A stretch of DNA of 64,000 bases. Origin: Rouxiella silvae (GTDB lineage Bacteria > Pseudomonadota > Gammaproteobacteria > Enterobacterales > Enterobacteriaceae). The notes below the pieces were generated by a model. It made no database searches and had not been told where the DNA came from. It saw nothing but the letters and a program-made list of their open reading frames with translations. The position numbers and the translations under genes are program-made. Below are positions 11,265-20,746 of this stretch, in pieces; within the stretch, counting starts at the first letter, position 1, and every line of letters begins with the position of its first letter. The stretch is taken from positions 1 through 64,000 of the forward strand of contig NZ_MRWD01000013.1 of assembly GCF_002093625.1 (NCBI RefSeq), written 5' to 3'.

Positions 11265-12143
11265 ATGGCACTGACATTAACCGACGCCGGGCCGGGCGAT
11301 ATTTTGGCGGCCACGCTGGCAGAAAGTGCCACGCAGGCGTTGCTTGATGAAGTGCGGCTTAGCCCAAAACCGGGGCTGGTCGATAGCCGCGGCTCCGGTT
11401 CCCATCGCGACCTCACGCTCGCGCTGATGGAGCATTCGGCTCACAGCCTGACTGCAACATTTAACGCGTTGGCTCAGCACTGTTGGCGACGATCGGCCGA
11501 TATTGCCCTGCGTCAGGAAGTGGGACGACTGGGCCGCGAGGGTGAACGGGAAATGATGGCGGCAACCGGCGGCGTGAACACCCATCGGGGCGCGATTTGG
11601 GCCGTGGGATTATTGGTCAGCGCGGTAGCGATGCAGCCTTCCGACAATGGGGTCGAGCATATCGCCCGACGCGCCGCCGAGCTGGCTCGCTTGCCCGATG
11701 AATTCAGCCCGAAAACCTTCAGTAAAGGTGCGTGTGCGGTCCAGCGTTATCGGCTGCCGGGTGCAAAAGAGGAGGCGCAAAGTGGATTCCCCCACGTCAC
11801 TGGTCTGGCACTTCCCGAACTTCAGCGCAGTCGTGAGGCGGGCGCGAGTGAAAGTCAGGCACAGCTTAATGCGCTACTTGCGGTGATGACATCACTGGCC
11901 GACACCTGTGTACTGTCGCGTGGCGGCATGCCCGCACTGTTGGCGATGCAGCGAGGCGCTGCGTCGGTACTGCATGCTGGTGGAGTGCAAACGGCGGCGG
12001 GGGTGAGACGGTTGATGCACCTTGAGCGCCAAATGCTGGCGGATAATGTTTCGCCAGGCGGTGCCGCAGATCTGCTGGCTGCCACCTTGTTCGTCGATCG
12101 TATCGGCGCAAAAACTCACCCTATTCACGGTTTAACATCATGA
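11265..12143 (+). CDS. mdcB: triphosphoribosyl-dephospho-CoA synthase
   Basis: Makes the precursor of the 2'-(5''-triphosphoribosyl)-3'-dephospho-CoA prosthetic group from dephospho-CoA and ATP; MdcG then loads it on MdcC. The protein of about 292 residues belongs to the CitG/MdcB family, with LSPKPGLVDSRGSGSH near the N-terminus and GGVNTHRGAIWAVGL in the middle. ATG 11265 is chosen because GGAG lies nine bases upstream and it begins two bases after the mdcA stop; a TTG at 11256 is in frame but less likely. The gene order alpha-synthase-carrier is that of the Klebsiella mdc operon. Confidence 0.93.
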   Translation: MALTLTDAGPGDILAATLAESATQALLDEVRLSPKPGLVDSRGSGSHRDLTLALMEHSAHSLTATFNALAQHCWRRSADIALRQEVGRLGREGEREMMAATGGVNTHRGAIWAVGLLVSAVAMQPSDNGVEHIARRAAELARLPDEFSPKTFSKGACAVQRYRLPGAKEEAQSGFPHVTGLALPELQRSREAGASESQAQLNALLAVMTSLADTCVLSRGGMPALLAMQRGAASVLHAGGVQTAAGVRRLMHLERQMLADNVSPGGAADLLAATLFVDRIGAKTHPIHGLTS

Positions 12144-12158
12144 TGATGAAGAGGTGTT

Positions 12159-12461
12159 ATGGAACGTTTTGAATTTACCTATCCGGCACAAAAAAGTTTG
12201 CCGAGCCATGCTCAAGCGGGTGTGGTGGGATCTGGCGATCTCGAGGCGCTGTATGAGCCGGCGTCGGGCGATGCGCTGGTGGTTCGCGTTGCAACCTCGG
12301 TAGACGGCAGTCAGCCGCTGTGGCAGCGCTTTTTCGACCATTTGATTGGCGTGCGTGAACTCCCCGCGGGTCAGTTGGATATCAACGACTTCGGTGCGAC
12401 ACCCGGTGTAGCCAGGCTGCGCATCGAACAGGTTTTTGAGGAGGCATCCGATGTCCGTTGA
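12159..12461 (+). CDS. mdcC: malonate decarboxylase acyl carrier protein (subunit delta)
   Basis: Small carrier subunit (100 residues) that holds acetyl or malonyl on a phosphoribosyl-dephospho-CoA arm. Ser25, in GVVGSGDLE, is the expected attachment site and has the same number as the modified serine reported for Klebsiella MdcC. It is distinct from normal 4'-phosphopantetheine carriers, as it lacks the DSL motif. GAGGTG precedes the ATG. Its last 11 bases overlap mdcD, which implies coupled translation. Confidence 0.94.
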   Translation: MERFEFTYPAQKSLPSHAQAGVVGSGDLEALYEPASGDALVVRVATSVDGSQPLWQRFFDHLIGVRELPAGQLDINDFGATPGVARLRIEQVFEEASDVR

Positions 12462-13299
12462 TCAAAGCTTTATAGAATTAAATGCCCGTCAGCGAGCGCG
12501 TGCGCTGCTCGATGACGGCACTTTTCGCGAGTTGCTTGACCCCTTCCAGCGCGTTGCTTCGCCGTGGCTTGAACGCCAAGGCATCGTGCCACAGGCCGAC
12601 GACGGCATGGTGGTTGCACGCGGCACTATTGAAGGCCAATCGGCGGTGATTGTCGCCATCGAAGGGGCATTCCAGGGCGGCAGCATGGGCGAAGTCTCAG
12701 GCGCGAAAATGGCGTCGGCGCTGGAGTTGGCGGCACAGGACAACCGCAATGGTATTGCCACGCAGGCGGTTTTACTGCTCGAAACCGGCGGCGTGCGTCT
12801 GCAGGAGGCTAATCTCGGACTGGCGGCCATCGCCGATATTCACGCCGCGATTGTTGATTTGCGCCGCTATACGCCGGTGATTGGCATTGTCGCCGGTACG
12901 GTCGGCTGTTTTGGCGGGATGTCGATTGCCGCTGCCTTGTGCAGCCGGTTGATTGTGACTCGTGAAGCGCGGCTGGGATTAAACGGCCCGCAGGTTATTG
13001 AACAAGAGGCGGGGATCGCTGAATACGATTCGCGTGACAGGCCATTTATATGGAGTATGACCGGCGGTGACGTGCGCTATGCCAGCGGGTTTGTCGATGC
13101 ACTGGTCGAGGATTCGCTGCAAGAGGTGAAAAACAGCATGCTGTCGTTTATCCGCGAGGGGGTACCTCCTCACCATCGCTCTGATAATTATGACTATTAT
13201 TTGTCAAAATTATCAACCTTTGACACCTCTGTGCAGGCCAGCCGCGAGGTGACGACGGCACTGTTTAGTGATTCGGCCACAAACCAGGAGGACAAATAA
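12451..13299 (+). CDS. mdcD: malonate decarboxylase subunit beta
   Basis: One half of the malonyl-S-ACP decarboxylase, which acts with MdcE to give acetyl-S-ACP and CO2. The 282 residues have a crotonase/carboxyltransferase fold, with a glycine-rich AFQGGSMGEVSGAK at about 73-86 and GTVGCFGGMSIAAAL at about 149-163. ATG 12451 lies 6 bases after a strong GAGGAGG; an upstream in-frame TTG was discarded. The start lies inside mdcC and the stop overlaps the mdcE start by one base (TAATG). Confidence 0.94.
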   Translation: MSVDQSFIELNARQRARALLDDGTFRELLDPFQRVASPWLERQGIVPQADDGMVVARGTIEGQSAVIVAIEGAFQGGSMGEVSGAKMASALELAAQDNRNGIATQAVLLLETGGVRLQEANLGLAAIADIHAAIVDLRRYTPVIGIVAGTVGCFGGMSIAAALCSRLIVTREARLGLNGPQVIEQEAGIAEYDSRDRPFIWSMTGGDVRYASGFVDALVEDSLQEVKNSMLSFIREGVPPHHRSDNYDYYLSKLSTFDTSVQASREVTTALFSDSATNQEDK

Positions 13300-14111
13300 T
13301 GAGCGCATCTAAGCAGACTTTCAGCCGTGGCAACTATTGGTTTACTCAACTGGCGTCCGACGCGTGCGATGTCAGCGGACTCTGCGCCTCGGTTAAAGCC
13401 GCCGACGGTAAGCTCGGACAGCATGATGTTCGCTATATCGCAGTGATCCCGGATGCGGAAAATCGTTATCCCCGCGCGGCGGCGGGCGAAGTTGGACTGC
13501 TTGAGGGCTGGACGCTGGCCAAAGTCGTGAATCAGGTGATTGATGAAGACGCAGATAAAACCGTGAAACGCGCGATTGTGGCGATCATTGACGTTCCCAG
13601 TCAGGCCTATGGGCGACGCGAAGAGGCGTTTGGTATTCATCAGTCGTTGGCCGGCGCGGCGGGTGCTTACGCCAACGCGCGTCTTGCCGGGCATCCTATC
13701 GTCGGACTGATTGTCGGCAAAGCGATGTCAGGGGCATTTTTGGCTCACGGCTATCAGGCTAACAAGCTGATCGCCTTTAATAATCCTGGCGTAATGATCC
13801 ATGCGATGGGCAAAGAGTCCGCAGCTCGAATTACGCTGCGTTCCGTTGAGGCACTGGAAAAACTGGCTGCTGAGGTTCCACCGATGGCTTATGACATTGA
13901 AAATTATGCCACGCTGGGGCTGTTGTCGCAGTTAATGGATATCAGTAACCCTGAAAATCCCACCGAGGCAGAGATTGCCAAGGTGAAATCAGTGGTTGAT
14001 GAGTCAATCAGCGAAATCGTGCTACAGGGCGTTTATTTGTCGAATCGGCTGGGTGCCGATAATCGAGCCAGCTCTTCCAAGGTACGTGAGCTGATGCGCG
14101 AACAGTGGTAG
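13299..14111 (+). CDS. mdcE: malonate decarboxylase subunit gamma
   Basis: Partner of MdcD in the decarboxylase heterodimer. The 270 residues show a carboxyltransferase-like fold, with the conserved GLIVGKAMSGAFLAHG and a neighbouring NPGVMIHAMGKESAARIT. AGGAGG lies within the end of mdcD. A gap of about 150 bases follows before the transporter gene mdcF, the longest inside the operon, but no terminator was seen there. Confidence 0.93.
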   Translation: MSASKQTFSRGNYWFTQLASDACDVSGLCASVKAADGKLGQHDVRYIAVIPDAENRYPRAAAGEVGLLEGWTLAKVVNQVIDEDADKTVKRAIVAIIDVPSQAYGRREEAFGIHQSLAGAAGAYANARLAGHPIVGLIVGKAMSGAFLAHGYQANKLIAFNNPGVMIHAMGKESAARITLRSVEALEKLAAEVPPMAYDIENYATLGLLSQLMDISNPENPTEAEIAKVKSVVDESISEIVLQGVYLSNRLGADNRASSSKVRELMREQW

Positions 14112-14262
14112 TTCAGGCTTTCCCTCTTGTTTGACCGGTTCTGACCTGCAAACAGCATGAAGTCTCAGGCGCTTTATCCCGAGTATGACTGAAAGTATTA
14201 AGAAAACATCGCAGCCGGTGGATCGAGGAATTTACAATAATTCCAACCTCAGGTATCCCACT

Positions 14263-15225
14263 ATGACTTATGTGATCTTGCACGCGCTCGCACCTATTTT
14301 TGTGATTATGGTCCTTGGCTATTTTGCCGGGAAAACGAAAATGGTTGAGAATCAGAATGTCTCGTTGTTAAACGTATTTGTGATGGATTTTGCGCTCCCG
14401 GCGGCGCTGTTTACCGCCACCGTGCAAACGCCGTGGCTAGGCATTGTCGGGCAAAGTCCGCTGATCCTGCTGCTGGTACTGACAATGTGGATAACCTACG
14501 CCGCACTGTATTTCCTTTGCACCAAAGTCTTTAAAAAGTCGCCACAGGATGCGGCGGTGCTGACGTTGACCGTGGCGTTGCCAAATTATGCGGCATTGGG
14601 ACTGCCCATTCTTGGCAGCGTATTGGGGGAAAACGCCGGGACGTCGCTGTCGGTGGCGGTGTCGATTGCCTGCGGTTCAGTACTGATGACGCCGTTTTGT
14701 TTGCTGATTTTAGAGCGAGAGAAAGCGCGTGAAAGCGGAGAATCCCACGGTTCGGCGCTGACGATGTTGCCGATTCTGATGTGGCGCTCGATTAAAAAAC
14801 CGATTGTCTGGGGACCGCTGCTCGGGGTTGTGCTGTCGGCTATCGGCATTAAAATGCCGGATATCGTGCTGGCCTCAATCAAGCCTTTGGGTCTGGCGGC
14901 CACGGCGTCGGCGCTGTTTCTTACCGGGGTTATTCTGTCGGCCCGTAAGCTGAGAATCAACGCGGCAGTGCTCATTGCCTGCCTGACGAAAAACGTGATC
15001 CAGCCATTTATTGCTTTGGGGCTGGTGATGGCCTTCGGTATCAGTGGTGAGGTGGCCATTACAGCTGTACTGATGATTGCGCTGTCTGCGGGGTTCTTTG
15101 GCATCGTATTCGGCAACCGTTTTGGGGTTCAGTCGCCCGACGCCGAGGCGTCGCTGTTGATTAGCTCGATATTGGCTATTCTGACCTTACCGCTGTTTAT
15201 ATCATTGACGGCTTCAATGCATTAA
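14263..15225 (+). CDS. mdcF: malonate transporter MdcF (auxin efflux carrier family)
   Basis: Inner-membrane carrier of the AEC family that brings malonate into the cell. From ATG 14263 it has 320 residues and about ten hydrophobic segments. Typical features are an N-terminal APIFVIMVLGYFAGK and a conserved ALPNYAALGLPILG. This start matches the beginning of Klebsiella MdcF and has AGGT eight bases upstream. A longer reading from ATG 14185 adds 26 polar residues with no good ribosome site. Systems of the Acinetobacter type use MdcLM instead; those genes are absent. Confidence 0.92.
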   Translation: MTYVILHALAPIFVIMVLGYFAGKTKMVENQNVSLLNVFVMDFALPAALFTATVQTPWLGIVGQSPLILLLVLTMWITYAALYFLCTKVFKKSPQDAAVLTLTVALPNYAALGLPILGSVLGENAGTSLSVAVSIACGSVLMTPFCLLILEREKARESGESHGSALTMLPILMWRSIKKPIVWGPLLGVVLSAIGIKMPDIVLASIKPLGLAATASALFLTGVILSARKLRINAAVLIACLTKNVIQPFIALGLVMAFGISGEVAITAVLMIALSAGFFGIVFGNRFGVQSPDAEASLLISSILAILTLPLFISLTASMH

Positions 15226-15255
15226 CGGCTCTCTTTTTAGCTATAGGGAAAAATA

Positions 15256-15897
15256 ATGGATTTTCCTCGTGCTCATGATTTGGTGTGGAGCAGACAACGC
15301 CCCGTGGCGGCAAAAGGGCAGGTCCTGCCCGCGTGGGTTAGCGCGGGGTGGCAAACGCATTTGCCGCTGGTGGTGCGCCGCGATTTGAGCGATGAGCAAC
15401 GGCTGCCGGTTGGCGTACGTGGCATAAGTCGCAGCCAGCGGGCAGCAGCATGGATCTCTCCCGCCGACATCAGGCGCATCGTCACGCCAGAATCGTTGGT
15501 GGCGGACAGTAATATTCTGCTGCGTTCTGCTTTTGTGTCCCAACAGCCCCTTCAGGCACTGATTACCCTTATCGAGATGCGCCTGCCGTGGATTTGGGGG
15601 GTGACCGGCAGCTGCGGTTACGCGCTGGCAACGGATATTCCCGTGATGCATGCCGACAGCGACCTAGATTTACTGATCCGCTGCGACACGCCGCAGCCGC
15701 GGGAGGCATTCAGCGATTTCTATCACCAGCTGTCGCGCTTGCCGTGTCGGGCTGATGTGCAGGTCAACACGCCACAAGGCGGATTTTCTTTAAGCGAATG
15801 GCTGCGTGACACTCGTGTGATGTTAAAAACCGACGCCGGCCCCTTTAGGGTCGATAACCCGTGGCTCCCGCTCGCCGAGGAGCAAAAAAACAGATGA
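15256..15897 (+). CDS. mdcG: phosphoribosyl-dephospho-CoA transferase (holo-ACP synthase)
   Basis: Nucleotidyltransferase that attaches the triphosphoribosyl-dephospho-CoA made by MdcB to Ser25 of MdcC. The 213 residues include the nucleotidyltransferase signature GSCGYALAT at about 118-126 and the metal-binding aspartates Asp134 and Asp136 in HADSDLDLL. AGGGA lies upstream of the ATG. The last 4 bases overlap the mdcH start (ATGA). Confidence 0.93.
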   Translation: MDFPRAHDLVWSRQRPVAAKGQVLPAWVSAGWQTHLPLVVRRDLSDEQRLPVGVRGISRSQRAAAWISPADIRRIVTPESLVADSNILLRSAFVSQQPLQALITLIEMRLPWIWGVTGSCGYALATDIPVMHADSDLDLLIRCDTPQPREAFSDFYHQLSRLPCRADVQVNTPQGGFSLSEWLRDTRVMLKTDAGPFRVDNPWLPLAEEQKNR

Positions 15898-16823
15898 AAA
15901 TACTGTTCACCTTTCCCGGACAGGGGCCGCAGTTTCCCAGCATGCTGCATCAGTTGCCGAAGACGCCTCTGACGCTCGGCTACCTCGAACGCGCCAGCAC
16001 AGCGCTGGGGCAAGATATTCTCACGCTCGACGGCCCCGAAGCACTGCTGTCAACCCGTCAGGTGCAGCTTTGCCTGTTGGTCGGCGGTGTGATTTGGGCT
16101 GAACATCTTCGCGCCAGCGGCGTGCTCCCTGATTTTGTTAGTGGTCTGTCGATTGGTGCGTTTCCCGCCGCCGTAGTCTGTGGCGCGCTGGCGTTTGATG
16201 ATGCGGTCAAATTGGTCGCGCTGCGCGGTGAACTGATGCAACAGGCTTATCCACAAGGGTTTGGCCTCTCGGCGATTGTGGGGTTGCGTCAGCAGCAGAT
16301 TGAAAGATTGATAAGTCAGGTTAATTCGCCACAGATGCCGGTATTTTTAGCTAATATCAATGCTGAAGACCAACTGGTGATTGCGGGAAGCGACGAGGCA
16401 ATGCAGAAGGTTCGCGCGCTAGCCGCTCTGCAGGGAGCGCATAAAAGTCATGCGTTGGCGGTGAGTGTGCCTTCACACTGTTCGCTGTTGGACATACCGG
16501 CGGCCAAGCTGGCCGAAGCAATAAGTGCCGTCACTTTCACGCGGCCAGACTGTGGCTATCTCAGCGGCAGCAGTGCGCGTGTCTACTGGCAACCTGAAAA
16601 AATCGCTGACGATCTGGCGTTTAATATGGCGCGGCGGGTTAACTGGTTTGATGCCATGGTGGCGGCATACCAGCGGGAAGTGCGGCTGGCGGTGGAGATG
16701 CCGCCGGGATCGGTGCTGACTGGACTCACCAAGCGGGTGATGACTGAGGGGGTCGCGCTATCCTTAAGCCAGTCGGCCGTCGAGGAGGTCAACACGCTGG
16801 CGCAAAGGCTTGAGCGCCGCTGA
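15894..16823 (+). CDS. mdcH: malonyl-CoA:ACP transacylase of malonate decarboxylase
   Basis: Charges the carrier protein with malonyl from malonyl-CoA to start the catalytic cycle. The 309 residues are a FabD-like acyltransferase. They have the GQGPQ motif near the N-terminus, the nucleophile Ser86 in GLSIGAF, and a later histidine in SVPSHCSLL. ATG 15894 overlaps mdcG by four bases and has GAGGAG upstream; a GTG at 15861 is in frame but lies deep inside mdcG. It is the last gene of the operon. Confidence 0.92.
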   Translation: MKILFTFPGQGPQFPSMLHQLPKTPLTLGYLERASTALGQDILTLDGPEALLSTRQVQLCLLVGGVIWAEHLRASGVLPDFVSGLSIGAFPAAVVCGALAFDDAVKLVALRGELMQQAYPQGFGLSAIVGLRQQQIERLISQVNSPQMPVFLANINAEDQLVIAGSDEAMQKVRALAALQGAHKSHALAVSVPSHCSLLDIPAAKLAEAISAVTFTRPDCGYLSGSSARVYWQPEKIADDLAFNMARRVNWFDAMVAAYQREVRLAVEMPPGSVLTGLTKRVMTEGVALSLSQSAVEEVNTLAQRLERR

Positions 16824-16848
16824 TCTCCCTGAGTGTGCTTGGCAAAAG

Positions 16849-17775
16849 TTAACCGTTTTTCTGTGGATGACTGCGCGCGTACATGCGGCTTTCGGCGGCC
16901 AGCGCCAGCAGGTTAGGATCGCGTTCACGGCTGCGGGCAAACACTAGCGCAATAGTTTGGCGCATTTGATAAGGTTCCGCCAGCGGCAGCAGTTTAACGG
17001 TGTCGGCATACACGCCTTTCATCCGCCCTGGTATCAGCGTGCAGCCTACGCCGGCCTGTACCAGGCTGAGCATCGAGAAAATATCGTTCACCTGCGTCAC
17101 AATATCCGGCTCGAATCCTGCAATCTGAAACGCCTCCTGAAAACCATGGTAGGTTGCAAATCCTTCGGCCAGTGAGACAAATTTTTGTTGTCTAAAATCG
17201 CGTAAATCGACCGTTCCTTCGGTGACTAACGCCGAGTCTGCCGGTACCGCCAGATAGATATCATCCTTGAACAGCGGCAGGTTCTCGTAAAGTTGCTCAT
17301 CAATGAAAGAATCGCTGGTGGAAATTAAAATCGCATCAAGCTGCTGAGCGGCAAGTCGCGACAGCAGTGTTTCATTGGATCCCATGATCAGTTCCAGCTC
17401 GAGACTGGGACGGCGGATTTTAAGGCCCATAATCAGGCGTGGAATGGTTTCCAGCGTGAGGGAATAAAGCGTGCCGAGCCGAATACGTTTTTCACCAAAC
17501 CCTGCGGTACGCTGCGCCGCCTGTATGCCTAACGCCATCTGCTCAATCACCTGAATAGCGTGTTGTTGCAGGGTGTCGGCGGCGGGCAGCGGCAGTAGAT
17601 TACGCCCCCGATGAATAAATAACGGGCAGCGCAGCCCTTCTTCCAGCGAATGCAGCGCACGATGAACGCTGACACTGCTCAGTCCAAGCTGTTCAGCGGT
17701 GCGGGCAATGTTCAGTTTCTCCATAAATACCAGGAAAACCTCAAGCTTGCGGAAGGTGATTTCACTGTCGATCAT
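16849..17775 (-). CDS. mdcR: LysR-family regulator of malonate genes
   Basis: LysR-type transcription factor of about 308 residues. A winged helix-turn-helix covers roughly residues 10-65, and an effector-binding domain fills the rest. It faces the mdc operon tail to tail, 25 bases after mdcH, so it very likely controls mdc in response to malonate. ATG 17775 has GGAG upstream; a TTG at 17805 would add ten residues. The regulated promoter would lie about 8 kb away, before mdcA. Confidence 0.88.
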   Translation of the reverse strand: MIDSEITFRKLEVFLVFMEKLNIARTAEQLGLSSVSVHRALHSLEEGLRCPLFIHRGRNLLPLPAADTLQQHAIQVIEQMALGIQAAQRTAGFGEKRIRLGTLYSLTLETIPRLIMGLKIRRPSLELELIMGSNETLLSRLAAQQLDAILISTSDSFIDEQLYENLPLFKDDIYLAVPADSALVTEGTVDLRDFRQQKFVSLAEGFATYHGFQEAFQIAGFEPDIVTQVNDIFSMLSLVQAGVGCTLIPGRMKGVYADTVKLLPLAEPYQMRQTIALVFARSRERDPNLLALAAESRMYARSHPQKNG

Positions 17776-17871
17776 TTTTGACTCCAGGCGGCTGATCAAG
17801 GCCAATCTTAACGAGTCGATCCTGCATACAACAGAGCAACCGCTGCTTTTACCCGCTTATCTTTCTGTTAT

Positions 17872-20228
17872 TTAAGGCATGCCGCATTTCTTGCCTTCCG
17901 AACAGCCTTTGCATCCGCCCGACGGCACAGATTTCAGGGTAATAAATGCCATGTTTGATGCGCCTGTCACGACTTCATAGACTCGACTTCTTGAACAGCG
18001 CAGTCCAATCAGTATCAGTGCGTTAACCAGCAGCACGGCGGCAATAATCGTCAGGCTTTGTAGCGGATGGTTGCGCAACGTTGCAGCCTGATAAAACAGG
18101 GTGGCTAGCGAATAGGCGACGTTTAATCCCCAGAGTATGGAGAAGGTCATCCAGCTGCGGCTAGTTTCGCGGGCAATCGCTCCCATAACGGAGACGCAAG
18201 GCACGTAAAGCAGCACAAATATAAGATAACTGTAGGCTGAAATGGCGGTACCGAATTTGGCGCTCATTACACCCATAGCGCTGGCGGCCATCTCGCCGTC
18301 GCCTTTGCTGGCTTCGATAGGGTTGGACAGGGTGCTCAAACTCAGTGTATCGACCAGACTTTTCCACGTTTCGGCCACCGCACCGCGCAGCTGGGCTAAC
18401 GGCCGGTAATGTTCGGCGTCAAACGGTTCGGCTTTTAGCTGCTCGGCGGTGTAGAGCGTATTCAGCGTGCCAACCACCACCTCTTTTGCCATCGCACCGG
18501 TAACCAGCCCGACGGTTGCCTGCCAGTTATCAGGATGTACGCCCATAGGGATAAGAACGGGCGTCAGGATTTTACTTACGCTCGCCAATGCAGAGTCATT
18601 GATACTGTCAACCGGATTGCCGCTGAATGAGAAACTGTTAAGGGCGCCGATAAATACGCAGGCAATAACAATCACGCGACCGGCCCGCAGAATAAAGCCT
18701 TTCAATCTTTGCCAAGTTTGCAGTAGCAGGCTTTTCAACCGGGGAATGTGGTAAACCGGCAGTTCCATAATAAAGGGCGACGCCTCGCCGCGCATGAGGG
18801 TGTGCTTCATCACCAAACCGGTCAACACGGCCACGATAATACCCAGCAGATAGAGTGAAAAGACTACGGATGCGCCCTGTTGCCCAAAAAAGGCGGCCGA
18901 GAAAACGGCAAAATGGCTAGCCTGGCGCCGCACGACATAAAGGGTGACATCATTACCGTGATCAGGCGTTCGCGCGGTGCGTCGAGCGTGCGTGCCCCCA
19001 TAATTGACGGCACGTTGCAGCCAAAACCGACAATCAGCGGCACGAAAGACTTGCCTGGCAGGCCCAAAGACTGCATCAGGCGATCCATGACAAAGGCCGC
19101 TCGCGCCATATAACCCGAGTCTTCAAGAAATGAGAGAAACAGGTACATCATGCCGATTTGCGGGATCAGCGGCATTACCGTGGCTATCCCGCCGCCAACC
19201 CCTTGGGCAAGAAACAGTGTAAGCCAGATAGGGAAGTGCAGTGTGTAGCCAATCCACTGTAATCCTTGGACAAAAATAGTAGCAGAGCCAATTTCGAACA
19301 GCGGTTTCAGCGCGCCGCCGATGTTAATTGCCAGCACGAACATCAGGTACATCACCAGCAGAAAAATGGGCACGCCGAGAAAGCGATTGAGGATAATTTT
19401 ATCCAGCTTTTGGGTCAGGCCGTGCGGCTGACTTAAATGAAGATTACTGACGCTGGCGCAAATAGTGTTGATTGACTGATAGCGCGCTTCAGCAATGGCC
19501 AGCGCCGGATCCTCTATACCGGACTCAGCGAGCCTGCGATGAATATTCGGCAGCAGTAAACGGGCCTCTCCAGCATGGGTTGCACTGTAAATGTCGCCTT
19601 CAAGCATTTGAACTGCCAGCCATTCACGGCGCTGGCGCGACAGTTTTTCCGGCATGGCTTCGGCTAAGTGCACCACGTCGTGCAATAACGCAGGGACGTA
19701 ATTAATGCGTTGCAGTGGAACCGGCTCGGGGCGCGAATCAATGGCGTTTTTTAAATCGCCAATGCCGTCGGCGCGGGTCGACACCAGCGCTACCACCGGA
19801 CAGCCGAGCTGTGCAGATAGCGCATTGATGTCGATGTCTATTTTTTGCGTGGCAGCGATGTCGAGCATGTTGAGTGCAACGATGCACGGAATGCCAAGCT
19901 CAAGCAGTTGCAGTGTCAGGTAAAGGTTTCGTTCGAGATTTGAAGCATCGATGACGTTGATGAACATCTCGGCCTCACCGCTCAAAATGTAGTGGCAGGC
20001 AATTTGTTCGTCGAGCGACGTTTGGCTTGAGATAGTGGTCAGCGAATAGGTGCCGGGTAAGTCAACCAGCTTGACGCGATGATGAGTCGTCTCGAATTCA
20101 CCCTCTTTACGCTCAACGGTGACACCGGCCCAGTTTCCTACCCGCTGACGCGAGCCGGTCAGCTGATTGAACAACGTAGTTTTACCCGAGTTAGGATTGC
20201 CTATCAGGCCAACTGTCAGCGTTTTCAT
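17872..20228 (-). pseudogene. feoB: ferrous iron transporter FeoB, frameshifted
   Basis: FeoB imports Fe(II) across the inner membrane using an N-terminal G-protein domain. The first part, 20228 to 18864, has GNPNSGKTT (G1), DLPG (G3), NMLD (G4) and the first membrane segments. At the expected RLAIFAVF the frame slips: it reads RLAILPF and stops about 20 codons later. The sequence then continues in the next frame from about 18933 to 17872, through the remaining membrane segments and a C-terminal cysteine cluster (GGCKGC..KKCG). Adding one T to the four-T run at 18910-18913 restores a 785-residue protein (E. coli 773). It may be a true mutation or a base-calling error in a homopolymer. Confidence 0.9.
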
Positions 20229-20452
20229 TGCGACATCTCCAGCAGAGTCAGTAACTGCAAATCCTTTTTTCTCACCACAAGGCTGGTGCGGCGCGTTTCG
20301 ATTTGCAGCGGATCACCCAGAGGTGCAACGCGCAGCACGTTAAACTGGGAGCCTGGCAGCATGCCGAGTGAGAGAAGCTTTTGGCGATAGGCTGGGCTGA
20401 TATCACGAGAAAATCCGACGATTTTATAGCTGCGCTGAGTTTGAAATTTCAT
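20225..20452 (-). CDS. feoA: ferrous iron transport protein FeoA
   Basis: Small SH3-like cytoplasmic protein (75 residues) needed for Fe(II) uptake with FeoB. The residues [25 protein letters not shown] match the FeoA core. It overlaps the feoB start by four bases (ATGA), so the two are translationally coupled. A Fur box lies about 75 bases upstream. No feoC follows feoB, unlike E. coli feoABC. FeoA itself is intact. Confidence 0.96.
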   Translation of the reverse strand: MKFQTQRSYKIVGFSRDISPAYRQKLLSLGMLPGSQFNVLRVAPLGDPLQIETRRTSLVVRKKDLQLLTLLEMSQ

Positions 20453-20526
20453 GTTGAACCTCTTGAGGCTCGCGATGAGCCAGTAGCAGATATCTTGCAG
20501 ATGATGCTATCTTATTGAATAGAAAG

Positions 20527-20545
20527 ACTAATAATAATCATTACC
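20527..20545. promoter_or_regulatory. Fur box upstream of feoA
   Basis: ACTAATAATAATCATTACC matches the 19-bp consensus GATAATGATAATCATTATC at 15 positions. It lies in the 294-base gap between tex and feoA and would repress feoAB when iron is plentiful. Confidence 0.8.
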
Positions 20546-20670
20546 AAAACAGGCTTCGATTTTAGAGAGGGTAGACTGATAGTTTCGGTGCGTGAGTATG
20601 CTAGTCCTGAGCGGAGAAGGGTTTATTGATGTGGCGCAGGTATCAGACGGGAATCAGGGAAAATTAAGGC

Positions 20671-20710
20671 CGAATAAGCACGAATAAGGAAAGGTAAGGA
20701 AGAATAAGGG
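20671..20710. repeat. four degenerate 10-bp direct repeats
   Basis: The decamers CGAATAAGCA, CGAATAAGGA, AAGGTAAGGA and AGAATAAGGG follow each other without spacing. The stretch is almost pure purine plus T on the plus strand, just downstream of tex. Confidence 0.75.
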
Positions 20711-20746
20711 AGAGCCTTGCGTTGCTGCTCCCCCTTCTGGTCTTCT

